Of a DNA stretch of 64,000 nucleotides, positions 15,962-25,348 are shown one piece after another. Source of the DNA: Pseudomonas sp. ZH-FAD (GTDB lineage: Bacteria; Pseudomonadota; Gammaproteobacteria; Pseudomonadales; Pseudomonadaceae); contig NZ_PGLR01000003.1 in the NCBI RefSeq assembly GCF_002803095.1, forward strand, positions 124,001-188,000, given 5' to 3'. The notes beneath the pieces were generated by a model. That model ran no database searches, was not told the origin of the DNA, and was given only the letters and a program-made list of their open reading frames with translations. Each line of letters begins with the position of its first letter. Within the stretch, counting starts at the first letter, position 1. A program made the position numbers and the translations under genes.

Positions 15962-17094
15962 GCGGCTTCGAGCGGGGAGCGCCGGACTCGCCGCTGGCCG
16001 CTTATCGCCGTGCTCTAGCGGGTGGTTTTGTCGCCGATGCAGCGCAGCTCCGTGCGGTCGAGGCGCTGCAGCACTGTCATGAGGCTGTGCATCGCGGCGA
16101 GCGCCCGCTCGGCGTGTACCTCTGGGGGCCGGTCGGTCGTGGCAAGACCTGGCTGATGGACAGCTTCTACAACACGCTACGCGTGCCGGCGCGGCGGCAG
16201 CATTTCCATCACTTCATGCAGTGGGTGCATCGCCGCCAGTTCCAGCTCACCGGCAACGCCGACCCGCTGCGCATGCTGGCTGAGGAGCTGGGGCGCGAGG
16301 TGCGTGTGCTGTGCTTCGACGAGCTGTTCGTCAGCGACATCGGCGACGCCATGCTGCTCGGTCGCCTGCTCAGCCTGGTGGTGGCGCAGGGGGTGGTACT
16401 GGTGGCAACCTCCAACCAGCCGCCGGATCAGCTGTATGCCGATGGCTACAACCGCGAGCGTTTCCTGCCGGCCATCGCTGCGCTCGAGGCACACATGCAG
16501 GTAGTGACCGTGGACGGCGAGCAGGATCATCGTCTGCATCCCGGTACCGAGGTGCAACGCTACTGGGTGCAGCAGCCGCAGGTGCTGGGTGAGCTTTTCG
16601 CTCGTCTGAGTGAGGGGCAAACCATTAGTCGCGAGCCGGTCGAACTCAGCCATCGCCGTATCGAAACCCTCGGTCATAGTTCAGCAGCGCTCTGGTGCCG
16701 CTTCCGGGATCTGTGTGAACAGCCATTGGCGGCTCCCGACTTCATGGAACTGTGCGAGCGCTTCTCGACCATCCTGCTCGGTGAAGTGCCATGCCTGGGT
16801 GGCGAGCAACGCGAGGGGCGTATCGCTCGTGGCACCGAGGACGGTGCCGAGCTGGTCGATGCCGGGGATAGGCAACTGCCGACGCTGGCGCGCAACGACG
16901 ATGCGGTACGCCGCTTCATTGCCCTGGTCGACGAGTGCTACGACCGTCGCGTGCCACTGTATATCGAGGCCGCGGTGGCCCTTGAGGAGCTCTATACCCA
17001 GGGCTATCTCGGTTTTGCCTTCCGCCGCACCTTGAGTCGTCTGCGTGAGATGCAACTGGAGCGTTTCGGGCCCCCTGTTGGCCGGCAGGCCTAG
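15958..17094 (+). CDS. zapE: ZapE/AFG1-family ATPase
   Basis: The 378-residue protein is an AFG1-type P-loop ATPase with Walker A WGPVGRGKTWLMD, Walker B CFDELFVSDIGDA and the sensor motif VATSNQPPDQLY. In E. coli ZapE is associated with the division ring; mitochondrial AFG1 helps protein turnover. The 5' end has no ATG: the TTG at 15958 overlaps the nitrilase stop (TTGA) and gives the family-like MSGFERGAPDSPLAAYRRAL, though the ribosome-binding site is weak. Many Pseudomonas carry a second ZapE elsewhere, so this may be a paralogue. The 3' end overlaps the convergent DUF1028 gene at a shared CTAG. Confidence 0.85.
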   Translation: MSGFERGAPDSPLAAYRRALAGGFVADAAQLRAVEALQHCHEAVHRGERPLGVYLWGPVGRGKTWLMDSFYNTLRVPARRQHFHHFMQWVHRRQFQLTGNADPLRMLAEELGREVRVLCFDELFVSDIGDAMLLGRLLSLVVAQGVVLVATSNQPPDQLYADGYNRERFLPAIAALEAHMQVVTVDGEQDHRLHPGTEVQRYWVQQPQVLGELFARLSEGQTISREPVELSHRRIETLGHSSAALWCRFRDLCEQPLAAPDFMELCERFSTILLGEVPCLGGEQREGRIARGTEDGAELVDAGDRQLPTLARNDDAVRRFIALVDECYDRRVPLYIEAAVALEELYTQGYLGFAFRRTLSRLREMQLERFGPPVGRQA

Positions 17095-17765
17095 ACCGAA
17101 TCCTCCGCTGCCAGGCCCGCCGGATTGTCACGTGTCGGCATGGCGAGAATTTCGGGCAGCACGTCGCGAGCGAATACCTTGTGCAGGCGGCGCAGCTCGG
17201 CCACCGGGTCGAGGTGATGGTCGACGCGGATGTCCCACAGCGGATACTCCTCCTGATCGACCACATAGATCACTGCGGACGACTCGCCGTGACGATCGCC
17301 GCCGCAGCGGTCGCCAGCGGCCAGGGCTTCGATCAGGCGTTCGATCAGCGGGTGCTTTTCAGCATGGCGGAAGGCTTCGGCTACTGCATCCAGCACCTGT
17401 GGGCCGACCAGGCGATTGCCCTGTACGGAGAACTGTTCGCCGACCAGCGAACCGGCCCAGGGAATGCACTTTTCGCCGGTCCAGCAGAGGCTGTCGCCCT
17501 GGGCGTCGATCAACGCGCACTGACGCAGTTCCATGCAGGGATCGGTGCCTTTGAGGCGCTCGAGCGCTTCTTTCGCCGATAACCCTTGACGCAGTAGCGC
17601 CAGGCCATCCAGCCCCAGATAGGGGTTGACCTGCGCCTGGGTCGCCACCGCTCCTGCACCGGCGGCGGCATGGCTGAGCAGTTTGCCGACGGCGGGCATC
17701 GCAGTGGCCGCCGCGACGCCGAACTGTCCAGTACGTGGGCAGCGCGCAACGATGGAAAAGGTCAT
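17091..17765 (-). CDS. DUF1028 family protein
   Basis: This 224-residue protein has the DUF1028 start MTFSIVARCPRTGQFGVAAATAMPAVGKL and the family motif QAQVNPYLGLDGLALLRQG, plus CIPWAGSLVGEQFSVQGN. The fold resembles Ntn-type hydrolases. Relatives are often near peptidase or amino-acid genes, but no reaction is established. No signal peptide is apparent. It converges on zapE with overlapping stop codons and stands divergent to the D-serine dehydratase gene 140 bases away. Confidence 0.85.
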   Translation of the reverse strand: MTFSIVARCPRTGQFGVAAATAMPAVGKLLSHAAAGAGAVATQAQVNPYLGLDGLALLRQGLSAKEALERLKGTDPCMELRQCALIDAQGDSLCWTGEKCIPWAGSLVGEQFSVQGNRLVGPQVLDAVAEAFRHAEKHPLIERLIEALAAGDRCGGDRHGESSAVIYVVDQEEYPLWDIRVDHHLDPVAELRRLHKVFARDVLPEILAMPTRDNPAGLAAEDSV

Positions 17766-17905
17766 GGCAACTCCTTGGCAATTTCCGCGTTAGGCCTCGT
17801 CTGGGTGGGTATCGTTCCGCTTGGCTGCTGGTTGCGGCCTTTGCCAGATGGCGACGGGCATCATCTAATAGGCGCCGTTAACTGCCTGCAATGAGGAAAC
17901 TGCCG

Positions 17906-19270
17906 ATGATCCTTGGCCAGTCGCTCGCCCAGTGGCGCGCGCAATATCCGCTGCTCGATGAGCTGATCGCCCTGCAAGAAACCAGCTGGTTCAACCCAGC
18001 TGTTGCACCTGTCAGTGAGGCGCTGGGCGATGTGGGTTTGAGCGCCGCGGATGTGGCCGATGCCAGCGCACGCCTCGCGCGCTTCGCGCCCTACCTGGCC
18101 CGGGTGTTCCCGCAGACGGCCGTCAGTGGCGGGATCATCGAATCGGACATCCTGCCCCTGCCGCAGATGCAGGCGCTGCTCGGTGAAGAGGCGCAGACGG
18201 AAGAGGGAATCGGCGCGCTGTGGCTCAAGCGCGACAGCCACCTGCCCATCTCCGGTTCGATCAAGGCCCGTGGCGGCATCTACGAGGTGCTCAAGCATGC
18301 CGAGGACCTGGCACTGGCTGCCGGGCTGCTCAGTCTAGAGGACGATTACGCCTGCCTCGACAGCGATGCGATGCGCGCCTTCTTCGGTGGCTATCAGGTA
18401 GCCGTCGGCTCTACCGGCAACTTGGGGCTGTCCATCGGTATCATCAGTGCGCGTCTGGGTTTCCAGGCCACGGTGCATATGTCCGCCGATGCGCGCCAAT
18501 GGAAGAAGGACAAGCTGCGTGCTCATGGCGTGACCGTGGTCGAGTACGCCAGCGATTACAGCGTCGCGGTGGAGCAGGGGCGGCGTCAGGCCGAGGCTGA
18601 TCCGCGCTGCCATTTCGTCGATGACGAGAATTCCAGGCACCTGTTCCTCGGTTATGCGGTGGCCGGCGAGCGTCTCAAGCAGCAACTGGCGGCAGCCAGC
18701 GTTGTGGTCGATGCCGAGCATCCGCTGTTCGTCTACCTGCCCTGTGGCGTCGGTGGCGGGCCGGGTGGCGTGGCCTTCGGGCTGAAGCTGGCGTTCGGCG
18801 ATGCGGTGCACTGCCTGTTCGCCGAGCCGACGCATTCACCCTGCATGCTGCTCGGCGTCCACACCGGGCGACATGAGGAGCTGGCGGTGCAGGATTTTGG
18901 CATCGACAACCGCACGGCTGCCGACGGGCTTGCCGTGGGGCGGCCATCCGGTTTCGTCGGCCGCGCCATGCAGCGCCTGATCGATGGTTATTACACGGTC
19001 AGCGATGAACAGATGTTCCGCTACCTGGCGTTGCTGGAGCAGACCGAGGGCCAGCGCCTGGAACCTTCGGCCCTGGCCGGCATGCCGGGTGTGCTGCGCG
19101 TGCTTGGCGAGCAGCAGGGCTATCGCCAGCGCATGGGCTTTACGCCGCAGCGCATGGCGCAGGCGACCCATCTGGTCTGGGCCACGGGTGGCAGCATGGT
19201 GCCGCAGGCGGAGATGGACAGCTACCTGGCGCGTGGTCGGCAACTGTTACAGGGTTCGGGCGAGGGTTGA
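17906..19270 (+). CDS. dsdA: D-serine dehydratase
   Basis: The 454-residue enzyme is a fold-type II PLP enzyme that converts D-serine to pyruvate and ammonia. The PLP lysine is Lys120 in SGSIKARGG, and the phosphate-binding and glycine-rich segments ([22 protein letters not shown]) are intact. Length and order match DsdA. ATG 17906 is preferred because GAGG lies nine bases upstream; the ATG at 17891 overlaps that site. No DsdC-type LysR or DsdX permease is adjacent, so regulation differs from the E. coli locus. Confidence 0.92.
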   Translation: MILGQSLAQWRAQYPLLDELIALQETSWFNPAVAPVSEALGDVGLSAADVADASARLARFAPYLARVFPQTAVSGGIIESDILPLPQMQALLGEEAQTEEGIGALWLKRDSHLPISGSIKARGGIYEVLKHAEDLALAAGLLSLEDDYACLDSDAMRAFFGGYQVAVGSTGNLGLSIGIISARLGFQATVHMSADARQWKKDKLRAHGVTVVEYASDYSVAVEQGRRQAEADPRCHFVDDENSRHLFLGYAVAGERLKQQLAAASVVVDAEHPLFVYLPCGVGGGPGGVAFGLKLAFGDAVHCLFAEPTHSPCMLLGVHTGRHEELAVQDFGIDNRTAADGLAVGRPSGFVGRAMQRLIDGYYTVSDEQMFRYLALLEQTEGQRLEPSALAGMPGVLRVLGEQQGYRQRMGFTPQRMAQATHLVWATGGSMVPQAEMDSYLARGRQLLQGSGEG

Positions 19271-19312
19271 TGCAAGATCGTAGGAGCGATGCGCGTCGCG
19301 CCTGAAAACGAA

Positions 19313-19345
19313 GAAGCCCGGCACCTGGCCGGGCTTCTGCTTTGC
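19313..19345 (-). terminator. Intrinsic terminator between dsdA and fumA
   Basis: A nine-base stem GAAGCCCGG / CCGGGCTTC spans 19313-19337. On the minus strand it is followed by TTCGTTTT, serving fumA just past its stop; on the plus strand TGCTTTG follows, so it may also weakly end dsdA transcription. Confidence 0.75.
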
Positions 19346-19356
19346 AGCGTTGACGC

Positions 19357-20880
19357 TTACTTCACTTCCACCGCCAGGCTTTCGGCGATCTTCTTGTTCC
19401 AGATCGCAGGTCCCGTGATATGCACGGACTCACCCTTGGTGTCGACCGCGACGGTCACCGGCATGTCTTTGACTTCGAACTCGTAGATGGCTTCCATACC
19501 GAGCTCTTCGAAGGCCAGGACCTTGGACTTCTTGATCGCCTGAGCCACCAGGTAGGCGGCGCCGCCGACGGCCATCAGGTACACGGCCTTGTTGTCCTTG
19601 ATTGCGTCGATGGCGATCGGGCCGCGCTCGGACTTGCCGATCATGCCGAGCAGGCCGGTCTGCTCGAGGATCTGACGGGTGAACTTGTCCATACGGGTGG
19701 CGGTAGTCGGGCCAGCCGGACCAACCACTTCGTCACCGACCGGATCGACCGGGCCGACGTAATAGATGAAGCGACCCTTGAGGTCCACCGGCAGTTGCTC
19801 GCCCTTGTTGAGCATGTCGACCATGCGCTTGTGCGCAGCGTCGCGGCCGGTGAGCATCTTGCCGTTGAGCAGGACGGTCTCGCCCGGCTTCCAGCTCTGC
19901 ACGTCTTCCGGGGTCAGGGTGTCGAGGTTGACGCGACGTGCGCTCGGGCCGGCTTCCCAGACGATTTCCGGGTAGGCGTCCAGATCCGGGGCTTCCAGCG
20001 ATGCCGGGCCGGAGCCGTCGAGCACGAAGTGGGCGTGACGGGTGGCGGCGCAGTTGGGGATCATGCACACCGGCAGCGAAGCAGCGTGGGTCGGGTAATC
20101 CATGATCTTCACGTCGAGCACGGTGGTCAGGCCGCCCAGGCCCTGGGCGCCGATGCCCAGCTGGTTGACCTTCTCGAACAGCTCCAGGCGCAGCTCTTCG
20201 ATGCGGTTTTGCGGGCCGCGGGCCTGCAGCTCGTGGATGTCGATGTGCTCCATCAGCACTTCCTTGGCCATCACTGCCGCTTTTTCGGCAGTACCGCCGA
20301 TGCCAATGCCGAGCATGCCCGGCGGGCACCAGCCGGCGCCCATGGTCGGCACGGTCTTCAGCACCCAGTCGACGATCGAGTCGGACGGGTTGAGCATGGC
20401 CATCTTCGACTTGTTCTCGGAGCCGCCGCCCTTGGCCGCGACGTCCACTTCCACCTTGTCACCGGGAACGATGGAGTAGTGGATCACCGCTGGGGTGTTG
20501 TCCTTGGTGTTCTTGCGGGCACCGGCCGGGTCGGCCAGGATCGAGGCGCGCAGGACGTTCTCAGGCAGGTTGTAGGCGCGGCGTACACCCTCGTTGATCA
20601 TGTCGTCGACGCTCATGGTGGCGCCGTCCCAGCGTACGTCCATGCCGACCTTGATGAACACGGTAACGATGCCGGTGTCCTGGCAGATCGGGCGGTGGCC
20701 GGTGGCACACATGCGCGAGTTGATCAGAATCTGCGCCATGGAGTCCTTGGCGGCCGGCGACTCTTCCTTCAGGTAGGCCTCGTGCATCGCCTGGATGAAG
20801 TCGACGGGGTGGTAATAGGAGATGAACTGCAGTGCGTCGGCGACGCTCTGAATCAGGTCGTCCTGCTTGATCACGGTCAT
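19357..20880 (-). CDS. fumA: Fumarate hydratase class I (iron-sulfur)
   Basis: This 507-residue protein is the oxygen-sensitive [4Fe-4S] fumarase of the TCA cycle, interconverting fumarate and malate. Cluster cysteines are expected in MCATGHRPICQDTG and in VCMIPNCAATRHAHF. The C-terminal beta domain (KGRFIYYVGPVDPVGDEVVGPAGPTTATRMD) is typical of class I enzymes. ATG 20880 gives MTVIKQDDLIQSVADALQ as in relatives. A terminator lies 12 bases past the stop. A TATACT at 21011-21006 on the minus strand could be its -10 box, implying a leader of about 120 bases. It sits beside the SadC-like cyclase as in P. aeruginosa. Confidence 0.95.
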   Translation of the reverse strand: MTVIKQDDLIQSVADALQFISYYHPVDFIQAMHEAYLKEESPAAKDSMAQILINSRMCATGHRPICQDTGIVTVFIKVGMDVRWDGATMSVDDMINEGVRRAYNLPENVLRASILADPAGARKNTKDNTPAVIHYSIVPGDKVEVDVAAKGGGSENKSKMAMLNPSDSIVDWVLKTVPTMGAGWCPPGMLGIGIGGTAEKAAVMAKEVLMEHIDIHELQARGPQNRIEELRLELFEKVNQLGIGAQGLGGLTTVLDVKIMDYPTHAASLPVCMIPNCAATRHAHFVLDGSGPASLEAPDLDAYPEIVWEAGPSARRVNLDTLTPEDVQSWKPGETVLLNGKMLTGRDAAHKRMVDMLNKGEQLPVDLKGRFIYYVGPVDPVGDEVVGPAGPTTATRMDKFTRQILEQTGLLGMIGKSERGPIAIDAIKDNKAVYLMAVGGAAYLVAQAIKKSKVLAFEELGMEAIYEFEVKDMPVTVAVDTKGESVHITGPAIWNKKIAESLAVEVK

Positions 20881-21345
20881 TGGGGCGCTCCTCTATCAGG
20901 GAACATCAACAAGGAAGCGCCGGACAACGACCCGGCGCAACGGCGGAAGGGCAGCTCTGGAAACCACCTTGACGATATCTTCAGAGCCGCCCAAAAAGGC
21001 GCGGCAGTATACCGCACCCGCTCGCGTCGGGCACAGCAGCCGAAGGTCGATGGCAAGTGCAGTGGGCGGTTATCGGGCGCCGGCAAAGCGACCTCGGCTT
21101 TGGCTTGCTGCGTCGCTCTAGCTCCTGCATCCATGCAATCGTGCATTGCCATCGCTAGGTTAGAACAGGCGGGGCGCCAGCCTGGTCAGATGCTCACTTG
21201 CGGCTTGTAACGTCGGGCGCGATTGCGATCGTTTTCGCCTGTTCTTTTCCGCGCTGACTGGCTCGCCTGATTTTCAGCGGTTTCCTACTGCGTCCTAGGT
21301 TTTTTGTGATCACAGGGGTAGAGTACGGCCAGATGCCAGTATGGG
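20881..21345. other. 465-base divergent intergenic region
   Basis: No convincing gene is visible here; open frames lack ribosome-binding sites and resemble GC-rich noise. It must hold the fumA promoter (minus-strand TATACT at 21011-21006) and the cyclase promoter (plus strand). A perfect ten-base palindrome TGTGATCACA lies at 21305-21314, about 30 bases before the cyclase start. Confidence 0.5.
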
Positions 21346-22482
21346 ATGGAGCCCATGAGCTCAACGACTCGCCAGGGAACCCAACGCAGCCTGCAGAGCC
21401 TTCTGCTCAAACGCTTCGCCATGGCCTTCGCTTCCTACGCGATGATGGCGCTTGTCTGCTGGTTCGCTGTGTTCAATGGCCTTTTCCTCGGTTCCATCAG
21501 CACCGCCGCCTGGCTGACCCTGGGCGTGTTCGGCAGTCAATTGGTATTCCTTTGGCTGTTCCTTTCCGGCCGTAACCTGCGTTGTGACGATCCCAGCCTG
21601 ACCGAAGCCCAGGTACTGGTAGCGCTGGCCTGGCAGCCACCGGTGCTGGCGCTGTTCGACAGCGCGCGCGGCGTGATGATGGTCTTCTATGTTCTGATCC
21701 TGTTGTTCGGCGTATTCCAGTTGCCGCCGCGAGTGTTCGTGCGCTGCGCCGCCTTCGCCTTCTTCGGCTTCACTGCCATGGTGCTGATCGAGGCCTACCG
21801 CATGCAGTTGGTGGACCCGAGCATGGCCTGGTTGCAGGTGTGGGTGCTGTTCATCCTGCTGGTCTGGCTGTGCCTGTTGTCCAGCTACGTGCAGGCCATG
21901 CGCAAGCGCATGCGCCAACGCCGCTTCGCCCTGCAGGCGCACCAGGACACCCTGCGCGGGATGATGCGCCAGCTCGAGGATCTGGTCGCTACCGATGAAC
22001 TCACCGGGCTGTTCAACCGTCGCCACTTCCTGCGTCTGGCCATCCGCGAACTGGAACATCTTGACCACGGGCGGCATCACGGCCTGGCGCTGATTGACCT
22101 GGACCATTTCAAACGAATCAACGATGCTCATGGCCATGCCGCTGGCGATCGGGTGCTACAAACCTTCGCCGCGGTTGCCCGTGCCTGTCTGCGTGACGGC
22201 GACATCATTGCCCGCTACGGCGGTGAGGAATTCGTCCTGCTACTGCCCAATACCGATGCCGACCAGTTCACCGCTTGCTGCGAGCGCCTGCGCGAAGCCT
22301 TTGCCAGGGCCGAGCCGGTGGGCGTGAAGGTGGACAATCTCAGTCTCTCCGCCGGCATGACTCTACTGGTTGCCGGTGACGATCTCGATGAAGCCCTGCA
22401 GCGTGCCGATCAGGCGCTGTACCAGGCCAAGCGCGGCGGGCGCAATCGTTGTGATGCCAGCTGGGAGAACGCGGGTGCCTGA
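21346..22482 (+). CDS. Membrane diguanylate cyclase, SadC-like
   Basis: The 378-residue protein has about six hydrophobic segments in residues 20-190, then a short coiled linker and a GGDEF domain with active site GGEEF (292-296). The inhibitory site RxxD (R283-D286) lies five residues before it, so the enzyme should make cyclic di-GMP and be product-inhibited. Gene order fumA / cyclase / ferredoxin reductase / enoyl-CoA hydratase / pyruvate kinase is the context of sadC in P. aeruginosa, although that protein is longer by my recollection. Start is ATG 21346 or ATG 21355; ribosome-binding evidence does not decide. The stop overlaps the downstream GTG start. Confidence 0.88.
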   Translation: MEPMSSTTRQGTQRSLQSLLLKRFAMAFASYAMMALVCWFAVFNGLFLGSISTAAWLTLGVFGSQLVFLWLFLSGRNLRCDDPSLTEAQVLVALAWQPPVLALFDSARGVMMVFYVLILLFGVFQLPPRVFVRCAAFAFFGFTAMVLIEAYRMQLVDPSMAWLQVWVLFILLVWLCLLSSYVQAMRKRMRQRRFALQAHQDTLRGMMRQLEDLVATDELTGLFNRRHFLRLAIRELEHLDHGRHHGLALIDLDHFKRINDAHGHAAGDRVLQTFAAVARACLRDGDIIARYGGEEFVLLLPNTDADQFTACCERLREAFARAEPVGVKVDNLSLSAGMTLLVAGDDLDEALQRADQALYQAKRGGRNRCDASWENAGA

Positions 22483-23413
22483 ACTGCGTGTGGGTGACCT
22501 GCAGTTGCAGGTCGCCCAACAAACCAACTTGCTCGATGCCTTGCTCGGCGGCGGTGTGGCGGTGCCTTACAGTTGTCGCGCCGGCAGTTGTCACGCCTGT
22601 CTGGTGCGCTGCGTCGCCGGTGAGCCGCTGGATAGTCAGCCCGAGGCACTGGCGGCCGACAAGCGTGCCGAGGGCTGGCGCCTGGCCTGTCAGTGCCAGG
22701 TGATCGAGGACCTGCAGGTCGAACCCTTCGACCCTCAGCGTGATGGCCTGGCAGCCAAGGTGGCCGCGCTGGACTGGCCAAGCCCGCAGGTTTTACGCCT
22801 GCGCTTGCTGCCGGCCAAGCCACTGCGCTATCGCCCAGGCCAACACCTGCTGCTGTGGAACGACCAAGGTGTGGCACGTCCCTATTCCCTGGCCAGCGTG
22901 CCGGGCGAGGACGACTGGATGGAGTTTCACATCGACTGCCGCCTGCCTGGCGCGTTCTGCGATGCCGCGCGGCGCCTGCAGGTTGGCGACACGCTGCGCC
23001 TCGGCGAGCTGCGCGGTGGGGCCCTGCATTACGATGCCGATTGGCAGGCGCGACCGCTCTGGTTGCTGGCCGCCGGTACCGGTCTGGCGCCGCTCTACGG
23101 GGTGTTGCGTGAAGCATTGCGTCAGGAGCACCAAGGCGCCATTCGCCTATTGCACGTGGCGCATGAGCCGGCCGAGCACTACCTGGCGAGCGAACTTCAG
23201 GCACTGGCGGCGCAGCACGCCAACCTGCAGGTGGAGCTGGTAACGGCGGCGCAGTTGCCGGCTGCTTTGGCCGAACTGCGCCTTGTTTCGCGGCAGACCC
23301 TCGCCTTACTCTGCGGCCATCCCGTGACCGTCGACAGCTTCGCGCGGCGCCTCTACATGGCCGGTTTGCCGCGCAGCCAGATGCTCGCCGACGTCTTTCT
23401 CACTCGCGCTTAG
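22475..23413 (+). CDS. Iron-sulfur ferredoxin reductase (2Fe-2S + FAD/NAD)
   Basis: This 312-residue protein joins an N-terminal plant-type [2Fe-2S] ferredoxin domain (PYSCRAGSCHACLVRC, with a further Cys in LACQCQV) to an FAD-binding barrel (RPYSLASVPG) and an NAD(P)-binding domain (LLAAGTGLAPLYG, LCGHP). It should pass electrons between NAD(P)H and an unidentified oxygenase or electron carrier. It starts at GTG 22475, overlapping the cyclase stop, with GGGAG about eight bases upstream; the ATG-initiated frame from 22370 lies inside the GGDEF gene and is not the start. The coupling to a cyclic di-GMP enzyme is notable. Confidence 0.88.
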   Translation: MPELRVGDLQLQVAQQTNLLDALLGGGVAVPYSCRAGSCHACLVRCVAGEPLDSQPEALAADKRAEGWRLACQCQVIEDLQVEPFDPQRDGLAAKVAALDWPSPQVLRLRLLPAKPLRYRPGQHLLLWNDQGVARPYSLASVPGEDDWMEFHIDCRLPGAFCDAARRLQVGDTLRLGELRGGALHYDADWQARPLWLLAAGTGLAPLYGVLREALRQEHQGAIRLLHVAHEPAEHYLASELQALAAQHANLQVELVTAAQLPAALAELRLVSRQTLALLCGHPVTVDSFARRLYMAGLPRSQMLADVFLTRA

Positions 23414-23473
23414 ACTGTGCGTGGCCGGCCAGGCCCGATGCCGGTGCGTACGACGTACCCATTGGAGCCTTGC

Positions 23474-24247
23474 ATGAGCGAACACCTGCATATCGAACGC
23501 GACGGCGGTCTGTTGACCCTGCGCATGCACCGCCTGGACAAGAAGAATGCACTGACCCGAGCGATGTACGCCGGTATGGCCGAAGTACTGGACGAAGCCG
23601 AGCGCGACCCCAGCGTGCACGTGGTGCTACTCACTGGTGGCGAGACGTGCTTTACCAGCGGCAATGACGTCGCCGACTTCATCCAGGCGCCGCCCAGCGG
23701 CTTGAACAGCGAAGTGTTCCAGTTCATGCGCGCGCTGTTCGAGTTCAGCAAACCGGTGGTCGCCGCCGTGGCTGGCCCGGCGGTGGGGATCGGTACCACC
23801 TTGTTGCTGCACTGCGACCTGGTCTACGTCAGCCGTGATACGCAGTTGAAAATGCCCTTCGTCAACCTTGGCTTGTGCCCCGAATATGGCTCCAGCCTGA
23901 TTCTGCCGCGTCTGCTGGGCCACGCACGCGCCGCCGAGCTGCTGTTGCTCGGTCAGTCCTTCACGGGTGAGCAGGCCGCGACCTGGGGTATCGCCAACCA
24001 GGCGCTGGAGGATGGCGCGGCGACGTTGAACAAGGCTCGCGAGATGGCACTACGTTTTCTCGAGCTGGCGCCATCAGCGGTCGCCGACAGCAAACGCCTG
24101 ATGCGCGCGCCGGATCGCGAGCAGCTGCGCAAGGTGATCGAGGAGGAGGGTGCTTTGTTCGGCCAACGCCTGCGTTCGCCAGAGGCCATCGAGGCGTTGA
24201 CGGCCTTCATGCAGCGCAGAAAGCCGGACTTCTCTCGTTTTTCCTGA
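23474..24247 (+). CDS. Enoyl-CoA hydratase/isomerase family protein
   Basis: The 257-residue protein is a crotonase-fold enzyme. The oxyanion-hole segments FTSGNDVADF and VAGPAVGIGTTLLLHCDLVY are present. The catalytic Glu of classical hydratases in the second helix is not obvious; CPEYGSS has a Glu where delta3-delta2-enoyl-CoA isomerases place theirs, so an isomerase role is plausible. ATG 23474 is chosen for the MSEHLHIERDGG start with GGAG upstream. It follows the ferredoxin reductase by 60 bases and may be co-transcribed. Confidence 0.87.
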   Translation: MSEHLHIERDGGLLTLRMHRLDKKNALTRAMYAGMAEVLDEAERDPSVHVVLLTGGETCFTSGNDVADFIQAPPSGLNSEVFQFMRALFEFSKPVVAAVAGPAVGIGTTLLLHCDLVYVSRDTQLKMPFVNLGLCPEYGSSLILPRLLGHARAAELLLLGQSFTGEQAATWGIANQALEDGAATLNKAREMALRFLELAPSAVADSKRLMRAPDREQLRKVIEEEGALFGQRLRSPEAIEALTAFMQRRKPDFSRFS

Positions 24248-24248
24248 T

Positions 24249-25157
24249 CTATTCCCAAGGCGGTTCGAGCAGGCGCTGCTGGAGAAACTCGCAAAGCGCC
24301 ACGACCTTGCGTGACGCCCGCCGGGAGCGCGGGTACATGGCATAGATGGAGTAAGGCTTGGGCCGCGCCTGAGGCAGAATCTCGACCAGCGAGCCGTCTT
24401 TCAGATGCTGGTGGACCAGGAAGCTTGGCAGCAGCGCCAGGCCCTGGCCGGCCAGCACCAGTTCGCGCATGACTTCGCCGTTGTTGCTGGAAAACCGTCC
24501 GCGTGGTGCCACGTTCGCCAGTTCGCCTTGCTCATCGTCGTTTTCGAAGGACCAGAATTGCCGTGAGGCGACGTTGCTGTAGCCGATGCAGTCGTGTTCA
24601 CGCAGCGCTTCGACATGTTCCGGCGTGCCTTGCCTTTGCAGGTATTCCGGGCTGGCGCAGAGTATCCGGGCGCTGCTGGCGAGCCTGCGGGCGATCAGCG
24701 CGCTATCGCCGATGCGTGAGATCCGTATGCAGAGGTCATAGCCTTCGCGCTCGAAATCGCTGATGCGATCTTCGAGGTATAGGCTGACCTCCAGCTGTGG
24801 ATGCAGACGCATGAATTCGGCGATCAGCGGTGCCAGCCAGAGCGTGCCGAAACTCATCGGCGCCAGCATGTTCAGGCGCCCGCATAGTCCACTGTCATTG
24901 AAGGCTGCCGCCTCGGCCGCTTCGCTCAGTTCCAGCAGTGCCTGCTTGGCCTGCTGGTAGAAAGCCAGGCCGGTGTCGGTCGGTGTGACCTTGCGCGTCG
25001 AGCGGTGCAGCAGTTTGCTACCGAGACGTTGTTCCAGATCGCTCAAACGCTTGCTGATCACCGACTTGGATAGTGCCAGATCTTCTGCTGTCCGGCTTAC
25101 GCCACCCAGTTCCACCACCCGCAGATAGGTTTCGATTTCCTGCAGATCAAGCTTCAT
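24249..25157 (-). CDS. LysR family transcriptional regulator
   Basis: This 302-residue regulator has a winged helix-turn-helix at the N-terminus (VVELGGVSRTAEDLALSKSVISKRLSDLEQRLG) and a LysR-type effector-binding domain starting near residue 90. It resembles the CrgA-like group of short-effector LysR proteins. It is divergent to the YcaC-like hydrolase, with 191 bases between start codons, and is the likely regulator of that gene. Its stop lies one base beyond the convergent enoyl-CoA hydratase stop. The inducer is unknown. Confidence 0.9.
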   Translation of the reverse strand: MKLDLQEIETYLRVVELGGVSRTAEDLALSKSVISKRLSDLEQRLGSKLLHRSTRKVTPTDTGLAFYQQAKQALLELSEAAEAAAFNDSGLCGRLNMLAPMSFGTLWLAPLIAEFMRLHPQLEVSLYLEDRISDFEREGYDLCIRISRIGDSALIARRLASSARILCASPEYLQRQGTPEHVEALREHDCIGYSNVASRQFWSFENDDEQGELANVAPRGRFSSNNGEVMRELVLAGQGLALLPSFLVHQHLKDGSLVEILPQARPKPYSIYAMYPRSRRASRKVVALCEFLQQRLLEPPWE

Positions 25158-25348
25158 GTGCGGGATTCTCCCCCCGATTCGATTGGATGAGGGTAATGCC
25201 TTCGTCGAGGATTTTTGTTCGGTTTTTTCGAAAAGCTATTTTCCCTCTGCGCGGTCGATTGCCTGCGGCCTTGGCCACTAGGCTGAGCGTCCTTCGAGAT
25301 CGCAATGGTCTCGAGGTTCAGCCTCATCACCCGTACAGGAGTTTTCCC

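Noticed and set aside
19420..21210. 596-codon plus-strand frame opposite fumA
   Set aside because: Antisense shadow; the His/Gly/Val-rich translation is typical of the complement of a high-GC gene, and the fumarase motifs lie on the other strand.
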